Notes: a model not told the origin generated them from the sequence alone. A stretch of 39,475 nucleotides of DNA from Erysipelotrichaceae bacterium UBA4808 (GCA_002402585.1 DHGC01000073.1:1-39475), one strand, 5' to 3'. Numbered from the stretch's first letter, positions 8,059 to 16,234 are shown. Translations and numbers: made by a program.

Positions 8059-8327
8059 CGAAAACGGATGGGTTCGTGGTGACCATCCCCTAAGCGATAC
8101 ATATTATAAAGCGCAAGATCGTTTGTACCATCCAATGCCAATGCGGCACGATAATGACGCATGGCTTTGGCTTGGTGGTTCTCAATTTCATTCAAGATTC
8201 CAAGATAAACCTGAATCATGGCACATTCACAATCTTGTTCAAAGGCATCTTTGATAAAACTCATTGCTAAACTTACCTTTTTCGCTTCTAATGCCAATAC
8301 AATATTTCTTTCTAGTCGTTCGTCCAT
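8055..8327 (-). CDS. Small TPR-like helical protein of the Trk operon
   Basis: A 90-residue cytoplasmic protein made of predicted helices in a TPR-like pattern: AMSFIKDAFEQDCECAMIQVYLG, then ENHQAKAMRHYRAALALDGTND. No catalytic motif is seen. The ATG has a strong GGAGG site 7 bases upstream. It stands just after the hairpin behind the KdpE-like gene and overlaps the next RCK gene by 4 bases, so it is the first gene of the Trk part of the operon. It may scaffold the RCK proteins or the two-component pair. Not recognised as a named family. Confidence 0.65.
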   Translation of the reverse strand: MDERLERNIVLALEAKKVSLAMSFIKDAFEQDCECAMIQVYLGILNEIENHQAKAMRHYRAALALDGTNDLALYNMYRLGDGHHEPIRFR

Positions 8328-8349
8328 ATTCGACCTCCATAGAAAGTAT

Positions 8350-8372
8350 AAAAAAACGGATATTAAATCCGT
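8350..8372 (-). terminator. Hairpin between the KdpE-like gene and the Trk genes
   Basis: On the - strand a perfect 6-bp stem ACGGAT/ATCCGT with a 5-base loop is followed by seven T. Only 22 bp separate it from the next start codon. A possible -10 box (TATACT) falls directly in the T-run, with no clear -35. It may end kdpE transcription or act as a partial terminator inside a longer operon. Confidence 0.75.
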
Positions 8373-8410
8373 ATCAAAACAGTTTGAATCCTATAAAAAC
8401 GGTATAAAAA

Positions 8411-9097
8411 TCAACTATCCACAAAACGATAGCCAACACCAATCTCTGTAAGGATGTATTCGGGTATGGCTGGAGTGCTTTCAATCTTACGTCTTAGATT
8501 CGCCATGGTCACCCGTAGCGTTTGCACATCATTCTCTAGTGCCTGGCTTCCCCATATCTTGTTTAAAAGAAAATGGTGCGTCAAGACCTTCCCATGATTC
8601 TTCATTAACAAGGATAGAATTTCAAACTCAATCGGTGATAAATGCACTTCATTATTCAGCACAAATACCAAATGCTTATCAAAATCAATATGGATATCCC
8701 GTATCTTCAAGCTCTCAACACTTTCCGTGATCGTAGTGGATCGATGACGAAGACTTACCCGAATCCGCGCCAAGAGTTCTTGTGCATTGAATGGTTTTGT
8801 TAGATAATCATCTGCCCCATGGTCCAACGCAAAGATCTTATCATTCTCTTTATCCCGCGCACTTACGACAATGATCCCACTCTGGATATGTTCGCGAATC
8901 TGTTCAATGACCGATAATCCATCCATATCCGGCAATCCTAAATCCAATATGATGACATCAATGGGCAAGCTTAAAGCCAAGGTGATTCCTTGTTTAGCGT
9001 CCGTTGCCTCGATGACTTCGTAGTTTTGCGCAGTCAATAAGACACGCATGAAACTACGTAGGGTATGATCATCTTCAATTAAAAGAACTTTTGTCAT
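8411..9097 (-). CDS. KdpE-like OmpR-family response regulator
   Basis: The receiver domain (about residues 1-120) has the acidic pair E8/D9/D10, phospho-acceptor D52 in IILDLGLPDMDG and the Lys of LTKPFN. An OmpR/PhoB-type winged helix (about 130-228) follows, ending VGYRFVDS. It pairs with the kinase upstream: the ATG overlaps the kinase stop as ATGA. A longer reading to 9127 is open but would start inside the kinase without a ribosome binding site, so 9097 is preferred (MTKVLLIEDD). Sequence features and the partner suggest KdpE-type control of potassium uptake. Here the downstream genes are Trk rather than kdpFABC. Confidence 0.92.
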   Translation of the reverse strand: MTKVLLIEDDHTLRSFMRVLLTAQNYEVIEATDAKQGITLALSLPIDVIILDLGLPDMDGLSVIEQIREHIQSGIIVVSARDKENDKIFALDHGADDYLTKPFNAQELLARIRVSLRHRSTTITESVESLKIRDIHIDFDKHLVFVLNNEVHLSPIEFEILSLLMKNHGKVLTHHFLLNKIWGSQALENDVQTLRVTMANLRRKIESTPAIPEYILTEIGVGYRFVDS

Positions 9098-10500
9098 GTC
9101 TCTACTCCCACATACGGAAATTCGCAATGAAAATTACTACCTTGAGGCACATTGTCCCTAACGACGATGCGTCCGCCATGTGCTTCCACAATCGATTTGC
9201 AGATTGCCAAGCCCAAACCTAAGCCTTTACGCTGACTTGAATGAACTTTATCGATTGATGCGAAGCGTTCAAAAATAGAACGTTTCATGTTTTCAGGGAT
9301 GCCGGGTCCTTCATCAATTACCTCATAAATGAGTCGATCCCCTTTGACTTCAGCACGAAGGGTGATGAGACTGTCTGCAGGGGCATTCTTTGAAGCATTG
9401 TCGATCAGGTTTATAAGAACTTTCCCCATCAACTGAATATCCATTCTTGTATAAATTGGATCTGGGGGTAAGTTAAGAACTAATTTCTGAGTGATACGAT
9501 TGACCATACGACTCAACACATCCCCAAATAACTCCTCAACCGATTCAAGATTCGTATTTAGTTTGATGCCTTCTTCAACCCGCATGAAACTTAAGATATT
9601 CTCAACCGAGTTCAATAACCATTGCCCATCCTGCTTGATGTTTTCGAGCAGTTCTCTTTGTTCATCCAATTTGATCTGATCCAAATTCTCTAATAATGTA
9701 TCACTGCTACCAATGATGGTTGCCAAGGGTGTCCGTAAGTCATGCGATATGGCTCCAAGCAGATCATTGCGCATTTTCTGTTCACGAATCTCAAGTTTAG
9801 CTTGAGTTTGTTTCTCCATCAAATCCAGATGCTCGATATTCTGACCAATCAAATCCGCCAACGTCTGGATCCACGTATCATCGAGATTGTAGGTACTGCG
9901 AATACTAAGTTTACCGATGCTTCGTTTATCTAAGCTTATTTCTGCTTCATGAACTTGACCCAAGTTGATGGCTGTGTTTGATTTTGCCGTCAGTGCGTAG
10001 TCATGTCTGCCCCATGAACACTGCAATAAGACTTCCGCATCGTAGTTCTCCGCAATTAAATTGATGGACGCATATAAAGCCACACTCAACTCATTCCCTT
10101 GAAAACTATGATTGATCGCTTCCACCACAAGTACTTGATTTGTTTTGAGCTGTGATAATCGTTTCTCACTTTTCAACTTAGAGGTCAATGAACTGGACAG
10201 AAAACTTGCGATAAACATGATGAAAAACGTAAAAAGATAATCCGGTTGTGAAATATTAAAGGTATATAAAGGATGCGTAAAAAAGAAGTTAAACGCAAGC
10301 ACACTCAACAATGAGGCCACAAAACCATAAATATAATGTGTTGTGAACTGTGAAATGATGATGACGCCCAACATATAGATGATGATAATGGTGGCTTCTT
10401 GAAACTCTAGATAACTAAAAATGTAGGACATTAAGGTAGATATCAAAAGAATACCCACTACAAACGTCAAATTCTTAGTAACCTCATTCATTTGTTTCAT
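9094..10500 (-). CDS. KdpD-like sensor histidine kinase lacking the N-terminal KdpD/Usp domains
   Basis: From Met at 10500 the protein has 468 residues. Four membrane helices form a DUF4118 unit (including FNFFFTHPLYTF, typical of KdpD), then come a GAF-like region, a HisKA helix with H253 in AISHDLRTPLATI, and a HATPase domain with N-box (LIDNASKNAP), G1 (DEGPGIP) and G2 (GLGLGLAI). The large cytoplasmic KdpD and Usp domains of full KdpD (about 890 aa) are absent. The frame is open up to 10665, but the extra 55 codons run through the upstream gene's terminator and a good promoter, so they are probably not translated. The predicted transcript starts about 3 bases before this ATG, which implies a leaderless message. 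Confidence 0.88.
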   Translation of the reverse strand: MKQMNEVTKNLTFVVGILLISTLMSYIFSYLEFQEATIIIIYMLGVIIISQFTTHYIYGFVASLLSVLAFNFFFTHPLYTFNISQPDYLFTFFIMFIASFLSSSLTSKLKSEKRLSQLKTNQVLVVEAINHSFQGNELSVALYASINLIAENYDAEVLLQCSWGRHDYALTAKSNTAINLGQVHEAEISLDKRSIGKLSIRSTYNLDDTWIQTLADLIGQNIEHLDLMEKQTQAKLEIREQKMRNDLLGAISHDLRTPLATIIGSSDTLLENLDQIKLDEQRELLENIKQDGQWLLNSVENILSFMRVEEGIKLNTNLESVEELFGDVLSRMVNRITQKLVLNLPPDPIYTRMDIQLMGKVLINLIDNASKNAPADSLITLRAEVKGDRLIYEVIDEGPGIPENMKRSIFERFASIDKVHSSQRKGLGLGLAICKSIVEAHGGRIVVRDNVPQGSNFHCEFPYVGVET

Positions 10501-10509
10501 AATGAACTC

Positions 10510-10538
10510 ATTATAACGCTTTCTATTCCCACTAACAA
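10510..10538 (-). promoter_or_regulatory. Promoter of the KdpD-like kinase
   Basis: On the - strand: -35 TTGTTA (10533-10538), 17-bp spacer, -10 TATAAT (10510-10515). The -35 box overlaps the T-run of the preceding terminator. The expected start is near 10503, directly before the ATG at 10500. Confidence 0.7.
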
Positions 10539-10572
10539 AAAATTCCATTTCTTGGTTATCAAGAAATGGAAT
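10536..10572 (-). terminator. Terminator of the Na/Pi cotransporter gene
   Basis: A perfect 12-bp stem (10542-10553 with 10561-10572, 7-base loop) is followed on the - strand by TTTTTTG. It begins 4 bases after the stop codon. Confidence 0.9.
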
Positions 10573-10576
10573 ATCA

Positions 10577-12265
10577 CTAAATTTCTTCAGAGGCTTGGAA
10601 GACACGTTGTTCATGTTGGGTACGAACATCAAATACAGAACGAGCGATATTCTCCGCATGGTCACCGATACGCTCTAAGGTACCCAAGATATCCACATAG
10701 ACACTTCCTGCAATTGTGCTCATGCACTCATCAGAACGCATGCGTTCGAAGTGATTCGTACGTGCTTTGCTTTCTAATAAATCGAGATAGATTTCATCTT
10801 CCTTAACCGATTGCAAAAGTGAGAAATCATCGTGTTCATAGATGCGTAGTGAACGATTCAACATATGAATGACCAAATCAAACATATTGTTCAACTCTAC
10901 GATTGCGGCCTGTGAGAAATTCTCACGACCATCGTAAACCATATCAAAGAATTCACCTAAATTAGAGGCCAAGTCACCAATACGTTCTAGATTTTTAACA
11001 ATCTGAAGATTCGTGGAACTTGTTTCAATATCATCTTCTGCTAGTTTTTCTTTTGAGATCAATAAGAGATAATCTGTAATCTTCGTATCAAAGTTATTGA
11101 TGAGTTCTTCAACTTGTTCAATCGAATCTTGATTGACTTTGCCTTCTTTGTTCAAGAATGCTTTACTGGTTTCAAGAATTTCAACCGCCATCTCACCCAT
11201 CTTTAAACTCGCACGCTTCGTGACTTCCAAGGCTGCTGTTGGTAAATCATGCGCCAAACCAGGATCGAAGTCCTCAGTGTTGATGCCAATCCGTTCTTTA
11301 TCATCTCCACGAATCGTTTTCTTAACGATCCACACCATTTGCTTAATGAATGGGAAGAATAGAATGGTTCCTACCGCATTGAAGATGATGTGAGCTACTG
11401 CGATTTGCATCATGGATTCCAAATGCAAGATATCCGTCAAACGGAGAATGACAACGATGTAGACAGGCAATAAAAACATCGCCACAATCGTCATTAAAAC
11501 ATTAAACAAGGTATGGATTCCCGCGGCACGACGTGAAGCCAATGAACCCCCCATAGCGGCTAATGCGGCTGTGATGGTTGTCCCAATATTCGAACCGAAA
11601 ACAAAGGGCAACGCTGCTTCAAATGGCATCCCACCGGCTTCATATATTTTCTGGATGATTCCAATCATCGCACTTGATGACTGAATGATTCCTGTCATCA
11701 AGATACCACCTGTAACTGCCCACCAAGGATGCGTGGACATTTGAATGGCCAAGTCATGGAAAGCTGGAATATCCTTTAGGACCTTCAAAGCATCACCCAT
11801 GATCATCAATCCATAAAACAACATCCCGAAACCCAATACGATTTCACCGGCATAAGCATGTTTCTTACGTTTCGAGAACAGAAGCAACATCGTCCCAATG
11901 AACACAAAATAAAGTGAGAATTTTTCTACCTTCATCCCAACTAAAAAAGCTGTGATAGTCGTCCCAATGTTTGCCCCAAAAATGATACCTACGGTTTGGT
12001 CCAAACGCATCAAGCCCGCACGAACAAAGCCAATTGTGATGGCTGTCGTAGCCGATGAAGATTGAATGATGACGGTCACAAAAATCCCTATCAATAAGCC
12101 CATCCACGCCTTGGAGGTATAACGATCGATGATATCCCGTAGCTTTTCGCCCGCTAAAGACTTTAAACCATCCCCCATGAATTTGATGCCAAATAGAAAC
12201 AAACCTAAACCACCAAGAATCGTCTGCCAACTGATGTCCATAAATGTAGCGCTTGTTAGAATCAT
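10577..12265 (-). CDS. Na/Pi cotransporter family protein with PhoU-like tail
   Basis: A membrane protein of the NptA/YjbB type that moves phosphate with sodium. From the ATG at 12265 it has 562 residues. Two Na_Pi_cotrans repeats each carry a QSSSA motif (VTVIIQSSSATTA and GIIQSSSAMIG) and a GxNIGTT motif (IFGANIGTTITA and VFGSNIGTTITA). A cytoplasmic PhoU-like helical domain (about residues 350-555) follows. The start at 12265 has an AGAGGG site; the frame is open to 12316 but without a signal there. It has its own terminator, so it is probably a separate unit from the kinase gene that follows. The role in phosphate import or export is inferred from family. Confidence 0.92.
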   Translation of the reverse strand: MILTSATFMDISWQTILGGLGLFLFGIKFMGDGLKSLAGEKLRDIIDRYTSKAWMGLLIGIFVTVIIQSSSATTAITIGFVRAGLMRLDQTVGIIFGANIGTTITAFLVGMKVEKFSLYFVFIGTMLLLFSKRKKHAYAGEIVLGFGMLFYGLMIMGDALKVLKDIPAFHDLAIQMSTHPWWAVTGGILMTGIIQSSSAMIGIIQKIYEAGGMPFEAALPFVFGSNIGTTITAALAAMGGSLASRRAAGIHTLFNVLMTIVAMFLLPVYIVVILRLTDILHLESMMQIAVAHIIFNAVGTILFFPFIKQMVWIVKKTIRGDDKERIGINTEDFDPGLAHDLPTAALEVTKRASLKMGEMAVEILETSKAFLNKEGKVNQDSIEQVEELINNFDTKITDYLLLISKEKLAEDDIETSSTNLQIVKNLERIGDLASNLGEFFDMVYDGRENFSQAAIVELNNMFDLVIHMLNRSLRIYEHDDFSLLQSVKEDEIYLDLLESKARTNHFERMRSDECMSTIAGSVYVDILGTLERIGDHAENIARSVFDVRTQHEQRVFQASEEI

Positions 12266-12296
12266 TGTTTTTCCCTCTAGTCCGCTCACTATTATA

Positions 12297-12337
12297 AAAT
12301 AAAAAAATCTTAACATTTCAGGAGAATTGTTAAGATT
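12297..12337 (-). terminator. Terminator of the M20 amidohydrolase gene
   Basis: Stem AATCTTAACA/TGTTAAGATT (12306-12315 with 12328-12337) followed on the - strand by a long T-rich run. A possible -10 box (TATAAT) for the Na/Pi gene lies just beyond it. Confidence 0.85.
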
Positions 12338-12346
12338 CTGTTAACA

Positions 12347-13501
12347 TTATTGATTGGCTTCCAGCACACATTGGACCAGTAATTCCGAGAGTATTTTGAG
12401 ATGTTTATCATTGAAATGAAAGTCAGGATGATGATGTGAAATGGGCTTATCTTCCATGATGCCAAGATACATAAACGTACTTGGGACTGCTTGCGCTATG
12501 TAGGCGAAATCTTCACCACCCATGTCTGGATGTTCAAGGAATTCAATCTGATCTGGACTGAGAAAATTACGTGCAGCGTTGTATGCAATGTCCGTCACAT
12601 CCGCATTATTGACCAACACTGGATACGCGGGTAAATAGGTAAATTCCGCATGTCCACCATAACTTTTCGCAATGCCTTCTACCAAGTTTTTCATTTTATT
12701 GGGGACTTCAGCTCGAATTTCATTGTTTAAAGTACGAATTGTGCCTTCTAATACCACTTCCTCAGGAATGATGTTGGGGGCGGTTCCTCCGTGCATCTTT
12801 CCCACTGAGATGACGACCGCTTCCAAGGGACTGACTTGTCGCGATACGATGGTTTGTAAAGCAATGACGATTTGAGATGCGATGAGGATAGGATCGATGG
12901 CTACCTGTGGTTTTGATCCATGTCCACCTACACCTTTAACCTTGACCATGAAATTATCAGGCGATGCCATCATCGCACCTTTCTTAAAATATACTTTCCC
13001 ACTCGGACTGGATCCCCATAGATGTGCCCCAAAGGCCATATCCACACCTTCAAGCACACCGGCTTTGATCATCGGTTCAGCTCCGCCGTCGGCTTCTTCT
13101 GCAGGTTGAAATAAGAGTTTAACCGTACCCTTTAATTCAGACTTCATTTGATTGAGTGTAGCCCCTGCAAGACATAAAGCTGCCGTATGGCCATCATGTC
13201 CGCATGCGTGCATACGTCCTGGAATTTTGGAGGCAAAGGGATTATTGGGGTTCTCATCCATGGGTAAAGCGTCCATATCCGCACGCAATAGTATGGTCTT
13301 ACCTGGAAGACTTCCTTCAATCGTCGCAAGGATGCCTGTTTTGGCAATACCTGAAACATAGGAAATCTGATGTTTATCTAAGAAAGCTCTTATCTTTTGA
13401 TTGGTTTTAACTTCTTCAAATGCGATTTCAGGTTCTTGATGGATGGCTTGACGAAGTGATTTGGCTTCGTTGTAATAACTGTTGATGGTATCTTTAATCA
13501 T
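12347..13501 (-). CDS. M20-family amidohydrolase (N-acyl amino acid amidase type)
   Basis: A cytoplasmic metal-dependent hydrolase (384 aa) of the peptidase M20D group, which includes hippurate hydrolase, N-acetyldiaminopimelate deacetylase and IAA-amino-acid hydrolase. Metal-site segments: RADMDALPM, MHACGHDGHTA (Cys and His ligands), QPAEE (catalytic Glu) and HPDMGGEDFAYI. The dimerisation lid domain is around residues 180-290 (VGGHGSKPQ). The ATG has a TGAGGA site 7 bases upstream. It stands alone between its own terminator and a divergent membrane protein gene. The exact substrate cannot be read from sequence. Confidence 0.92.
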   Translation of the reverse strand: MIKDTINSYYNEAKSLRQAIHQEPEIAFEEVKTNQKIRAFLDKHQISYVSGIAKTGILATIEGSLPGKTILLRADMDALPMDENPNNPFASKIPGRMHACGHDGHTAALCLAGATLNQMKSELKGTVKLLFQPAEEADGGAEPMIKAGVLEGVDMAFGAHLWGSSPSGKVYFKKGAMMASPDNFMVKVKGVGGHGSKPQVAIDPILIASQIVIALQTIVSRQVSPLEAVVISVGKMHGGTAPNIIPEEVVLEGTIRTLNNEIRAEVPNKMKNLVEGIAKSYGGHAEFTYLPAYPVLVNNADVTDIAYNAARNFLSPDQIEFLEHPDMGGEDFAYIAQAVPSTFMYLGIMEDKPISHHHPDFHFNDKHLKILSELLVQCVLEANQ

Positions 13502-13576
13502 ATTTATTCCTCATTGATATCAGTTTACACTGTCCAATTCATGATTTCATACGAATCGATTCATATTTTGACTATA

Positions 13577-14236
13577 ATGAACTTAACCATGCTTATCTTT
13601 CTATGTGCAAGCTATATCATCAGTCTTGGGGTACTCCTTCAAACACCGGATCATGCCCATTCATCCAAACGTTTTTGGATCAAGCTTTTTACCTGTATCC
13701 ATCCCCTACTCATCCTTTGGGTGGGGTTTCTCAATCAATCCTATCTAAACATTGACTTTACTCTTTTAGGGGCATTGTCCTTTGCCTTACTTGGCGATAT
13801 TGCCTTGGGTTTAAAGCATCGCTATGCAGTGGCCATGCCCCTTGGAATCATCAGCTTTTCATTAACACATGTGACCTTATGTATCCTACTTTATGATCAA
13901 GCTTGGTTCATTTGGACGATTTTGATCGTAGTTGGTGTTTGGCTCATTCTATTCAGAACCTTGTCGAAGCATTTGGTGTTTGGATCCTACACCACGCTAA
14001 TTATGATCTACTCTTTTCTAATTCTAATGATGTTTGGTTTAGCCACGACATCATTCATTCAAATGTTCGATATACATCACTTCATCCTTTGGCTAGGAGC
14101 ACTCTCGTTTCTAATGTCCGATATCCTTCTAGCCCAGAAATACTTTGCTAAAGCCACGAACCCTTGGATAAACGTTGCTTACCTTCTTCTTTATCATCTT
14201 GCTTTAGGTTTATTCACACTGAGTGCTTTTGTATAA
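13577..14236 (+). CDS. YhhN-family membrane protein (lysoplasmalogenase-like)
   Basis: A polytopic membrane protein of about 219 aa with 7-8 hydrophobic helices. Two family signatures are visible: LGALSFALLGDIAL in the first half and LGALSFLMSDILLAQKYF in the second, matching the paired Asp motifs of YhhN/TMEM86. Some members hydrolyse the vinyl ether bond of lysoplasmalogens. Start choice is difficult: the frame is open from a TTG at 13514 and ATGs occur at 13541, 13577 and 13589, none with a good ribosome binding site. A TATAAT at 13573-13578 may be the -10 box, which would favour 13589 with a near-leaderless transcript. The gene is divergent from the M20 gene and convergent with the next. 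Confidence 0.8.
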   Translation: MNLTMLIFLCASYIISLGVLLQTPDHAHSSKRFWIKLFTCIHPLLILWVGFLNQSYLNIDFTLLGALSFALLGDIALGLKHRYAVAMPLGIISFSLTHVTLCILLYDQAWFIWTILIVVGVWLILFRTLSKHLVFGSYTTLIMIYSFLILMMFGLATTSFIQMFDIHHFILWLGALSFLMSDILLAQKYFAKATNPWINVAYLLLYHLALGLFTLSAFV

Positions 14237-14258
14237 AAAAACATCCTAATTGGATGTT
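14235..14258 (-). terminator. Terminator of the permuted papain-like gene
   Basis: Stem AACATCC/GGATGTT (14240-14246 with 14252-14258, 5-base loop), followed on the - strand by seven T. The stop codon lies within the hairpin. Confidence 0.85.
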
Positions 14259-14806
14259 AGATAGCGCTTAGGCTCCGCAAGGAACTGAATCAAATTTCCA
14301 CGATAGACTTCTTGAATCCCTTCAAACAAGAAGAAATCTGAAGGTTTAACCAATTCCGAAGGTTTGGTGATCCATTCAATGCCACCCGCTTTGATGACTT
14401 CACTGACAAACTGTGAACAGAAATAAGAACGTGAGCGTTTGATGGGATAATTGACCATGAACCCTGCAAAACCCAGTAGGTTATAGCCATAACTCATCCG
14501 TTCCATATCGAAACGACGAATGACATCCGTAATCCTTTGGTATTCCATTTCACTGACATAACGTTTAAGTACGATACAACTGGTTCCAGAAAAATACTCA
14601 AAAATCTGAGTTTCGACTTCATTCACAAATCCACCAATGACAGGATTGCTTGGATTCTTACGTCCAAAGCTATAGATCTGTTCAAAATCATCGTTGATGG
14701 CGATGGAGACATGATTGAAGGCTTGTCTGGTATAGAGACCGATGGCCGTTGAGAAAAGGCTACGGGTATTGGTTAGGAGTATGTAAATGGGGCGGTTATT
14801 CATCAC
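14246..14806 (-). CDS. Circularly permuted NlpC/P60 (YiiX-type) papain-like protein
   Basis: A 186-aa protein with the order of catalytic residues seen in permuted papain-like enzymes: His first (FNHVSIAIN, about residue 32) and Cys later (YFCSQFVSEV, about residue 129). Permuted NlpC/P60 proteins cleave or transfer acyl or amide groups in cell wall or lipid substrates, but the reaction here is unknown. No signal peptide is evident, so a cytoplasmic or membrane-associated place is likely. The GTG at 14806, with GAGG 9 bases upstream, is preferred to the ATG at 14803. It is a single gene with its own terminator. Confidence 0.75.
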   Translation of the reverse strand: MMNNRPIYILLTNTRSLFSTAIGLYTRQAFNHVSIAINDDFEQIYSFGRKNPSNPVIGGFVNEVETQIFEYFSGTSCIVLKRYVSEMEYQRITDVIRRFDMERMSYGYNLLGFAGFMVNYPIKRSRSYFCSQFVSEVIKAGGIEWITKPSELVKPSDFFLFEGIQEVYRGNLIQFLAEPKRYLTSN

Positions 14807-14893
14807 TTCGTGTATCCTCTATTCATAGGACTTATTCTATAGCTTTAAGGGGTCTTAAGCAATACAAATTTCAACGATATTTCACAATGCGTT

Positions 14894-14922
14894 AAAAAGC
14901 GTCTACGTAAGTGTAGACGCTT
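14894..14922 (-). terminator. Terminator of the baeRF-like gene
   Basis: Perfect 10-bp stem AAGCGTCTAC/GTAGACGCTT (14897-14906 with 14913-14922), then TTTTT on the - strand. Confidence 0.9.
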
Positions 14923-14926
14923 GTGC

Positions 14927-16063
14927 TTAGAAGTATTCGACTAAGATTCCATTCGATGTGTTTAACCAATCTTTTGGAACACTATAAACTTTTGCCTTTG
15001 CTTGAAGCGCTTGTTCCGCGAGCTCCTCCAAAACATCTGTATCAACGCTTTGGTTCAGCTTGACGCTCTGATCGATCCAGTCTACCGTACCGTAAATGCG
15101 TTTATCATTTACGAGATAAAGATTCTTTACTTCTTTATTTAAGATGGCTTTAATGATGTGTTCGAGATTATCACTTGCACGACCCAACTCAATGGATTGA
15201 TTGACCTTAGCCGTTTGGTGTTTAAGTAGTTCATTAAAATAGGGCTCAATAACCTTAATGGTTTCTTGGTAAAGATCTTGTTTAGAGAGATCTTCCATCG
15301 ACATCACAACTGCTTCACTAAAGAGATGTTTGTTTTTACTGACTTTTCGAAATGTCATTTGATTCTTATGCAAAGTCACAAGCACGATGGGAATCGCTTT
15401 CTCTTTACTCAAATGTTCATAGATGGTTTGATCGACATAGCGGAAATATTTCTCTGTATCAATGTCGATGTCTTCTTTCTTACCCCCATGCCCATGTAAC
15501 ATGGCTTGCGTGCCAGGTGTACTAAAGCCACCCACCGATGTGTACGGTTCACTGCGTTGGTCTCCGATGACATCCTTAGCCAGAATCAACACATCTTCAT
15601 CAAAATGAACTTCTTCGATTGATTTGTGGTAGACTTCGTAGACTTTGAAGCGTTCACGACTCAAGGCTAAAACATAGTAGTGGATGACACTTTGAAACAT
15701 TCGAATCAAGGGTTTGAAATTGATATTCTCACTAAGGATGACCTGGTTGCGAACGGATTCTGGAAGTCGATAGACATAACAGTTCTCACGATTCACAAAA
15801 AGTGCTAAACCCGCTTGATTATAAGACCAAAAAGGTGTTTCACGTTCCAATTCTTCCAAAGGTTGGATGAAACGCTCCACTTCCATGGGTTTGAAATCCA
15901 AGGAAAGTTTATCCTTTGCTTTATAGATGAGATTTTTAAAAACGATACTGTCTTGTTTGTTTTCTGGCGCTTGCGTATGCGTCGCCATAAACAGATTGAT
16001 AAAAGGTCCCTTCTCATTGAATGGACAATCATAAGGGAAATTCTTAAGCATGAAAACGGACAT
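14927..16063 (-). CDS. Bacterial archaeo-eukaryotic release-factor-like protein (baeRF family)
   Basis: A 378-aa cytoplasmic protein. Its layout and segments fit the baeRF families related to eRF1/Pelota-type release factors: an N-terminal part with KFKPLIRMFQ-like and YYVLALSRERFKVYEV segments, a His/Gly-rich loop (AMLHGHGGKKEDIDID), EKYFRYVDQTIYEHL and a C-terminal L7Ae-like region (LEHIIKAILNKEVKNLYLVNDK). Such proteins have been proposed to work in ribosome rescue or translation quality control. The ATG at 16063 has AGGAGG 7 bases upstream; the open frame to 16138 is not expected to be used. Family assignment comes from recalled patterns and no GGQ tripeptide is present, so the mechanism is uncertain. 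Confidence 0.7.
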   Translation of the reverse strand: MSVFMLKNFPYDCPFNEKGPFINLFMATHTQAPENKQDSIVFKNLIYKAKDKLSLDFKPMEVERFIQPLEELERETPFWSYNQAGLALFVNRENCYVYRLPESVRNQVILSENINFKPLIRMFQSVIHYYVLALSRERFKVYEVYHKSIEEVHFDEDVLILAKDVIGDQRSEPYTSVGGFSTPGTQAMLHGHGGKKEDIDIDTEKYFRYVDQTIYEHLSKEKAIPIVLVTLHKNQMTFRKVSKNKHLFSEAVVMSMEDLSKQDLYQETIKVIEPYFNELLKHQTAKVNQSIELGRASDNLEHIIKAILNKEVKNLYLVNDKRIYGTVDWIDQSVKLNQSVDTDVLEELAEQALQAKAKVYSVPKDWLNTSNGILVEYF

Positions 16064-16115
16064 TACTAATCCTCCTTTTCTATGCATGATGGATGAGAGA
16101 CTTCCTAGTCCATAC

Positions 16116-16124
16116 ATTATACCA
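16116..16124 (-). promoter_or_regulatory. Extended -10 promoter of the baeRF-like gene
   Basis: On the - strand TGGTATAAT, a perfect extended -10, with a weak -35. It lies about 50 bp before the start codon. Confidence 0.55.
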
Positions 16125-16234
16125 CAATGACAAATCATGCGAATTCTATGAACAAGGATGCATTCGACTTACTTTGCACATGAAAAGTCGAGCGGATTCG
16201 ATATACTGAACATATACTATACCCGAGGAACTCT

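Noticed and set aside
9098..9127. Ten-codon extension of the KdpE-like regulator
   Set aside because: Receiver domains begin at MTKVLLIEDD; the ATGA overlap at 9094-9097 is the natural start.
10501..10665. N-terminal extension of the KdpD-like kinase
   Set aside because: It would be translated through the terminator of the upstream gene and the kinase promoter, overlaps the Na/Pi gene by 89 bp, and has no KdpD-like sequence.
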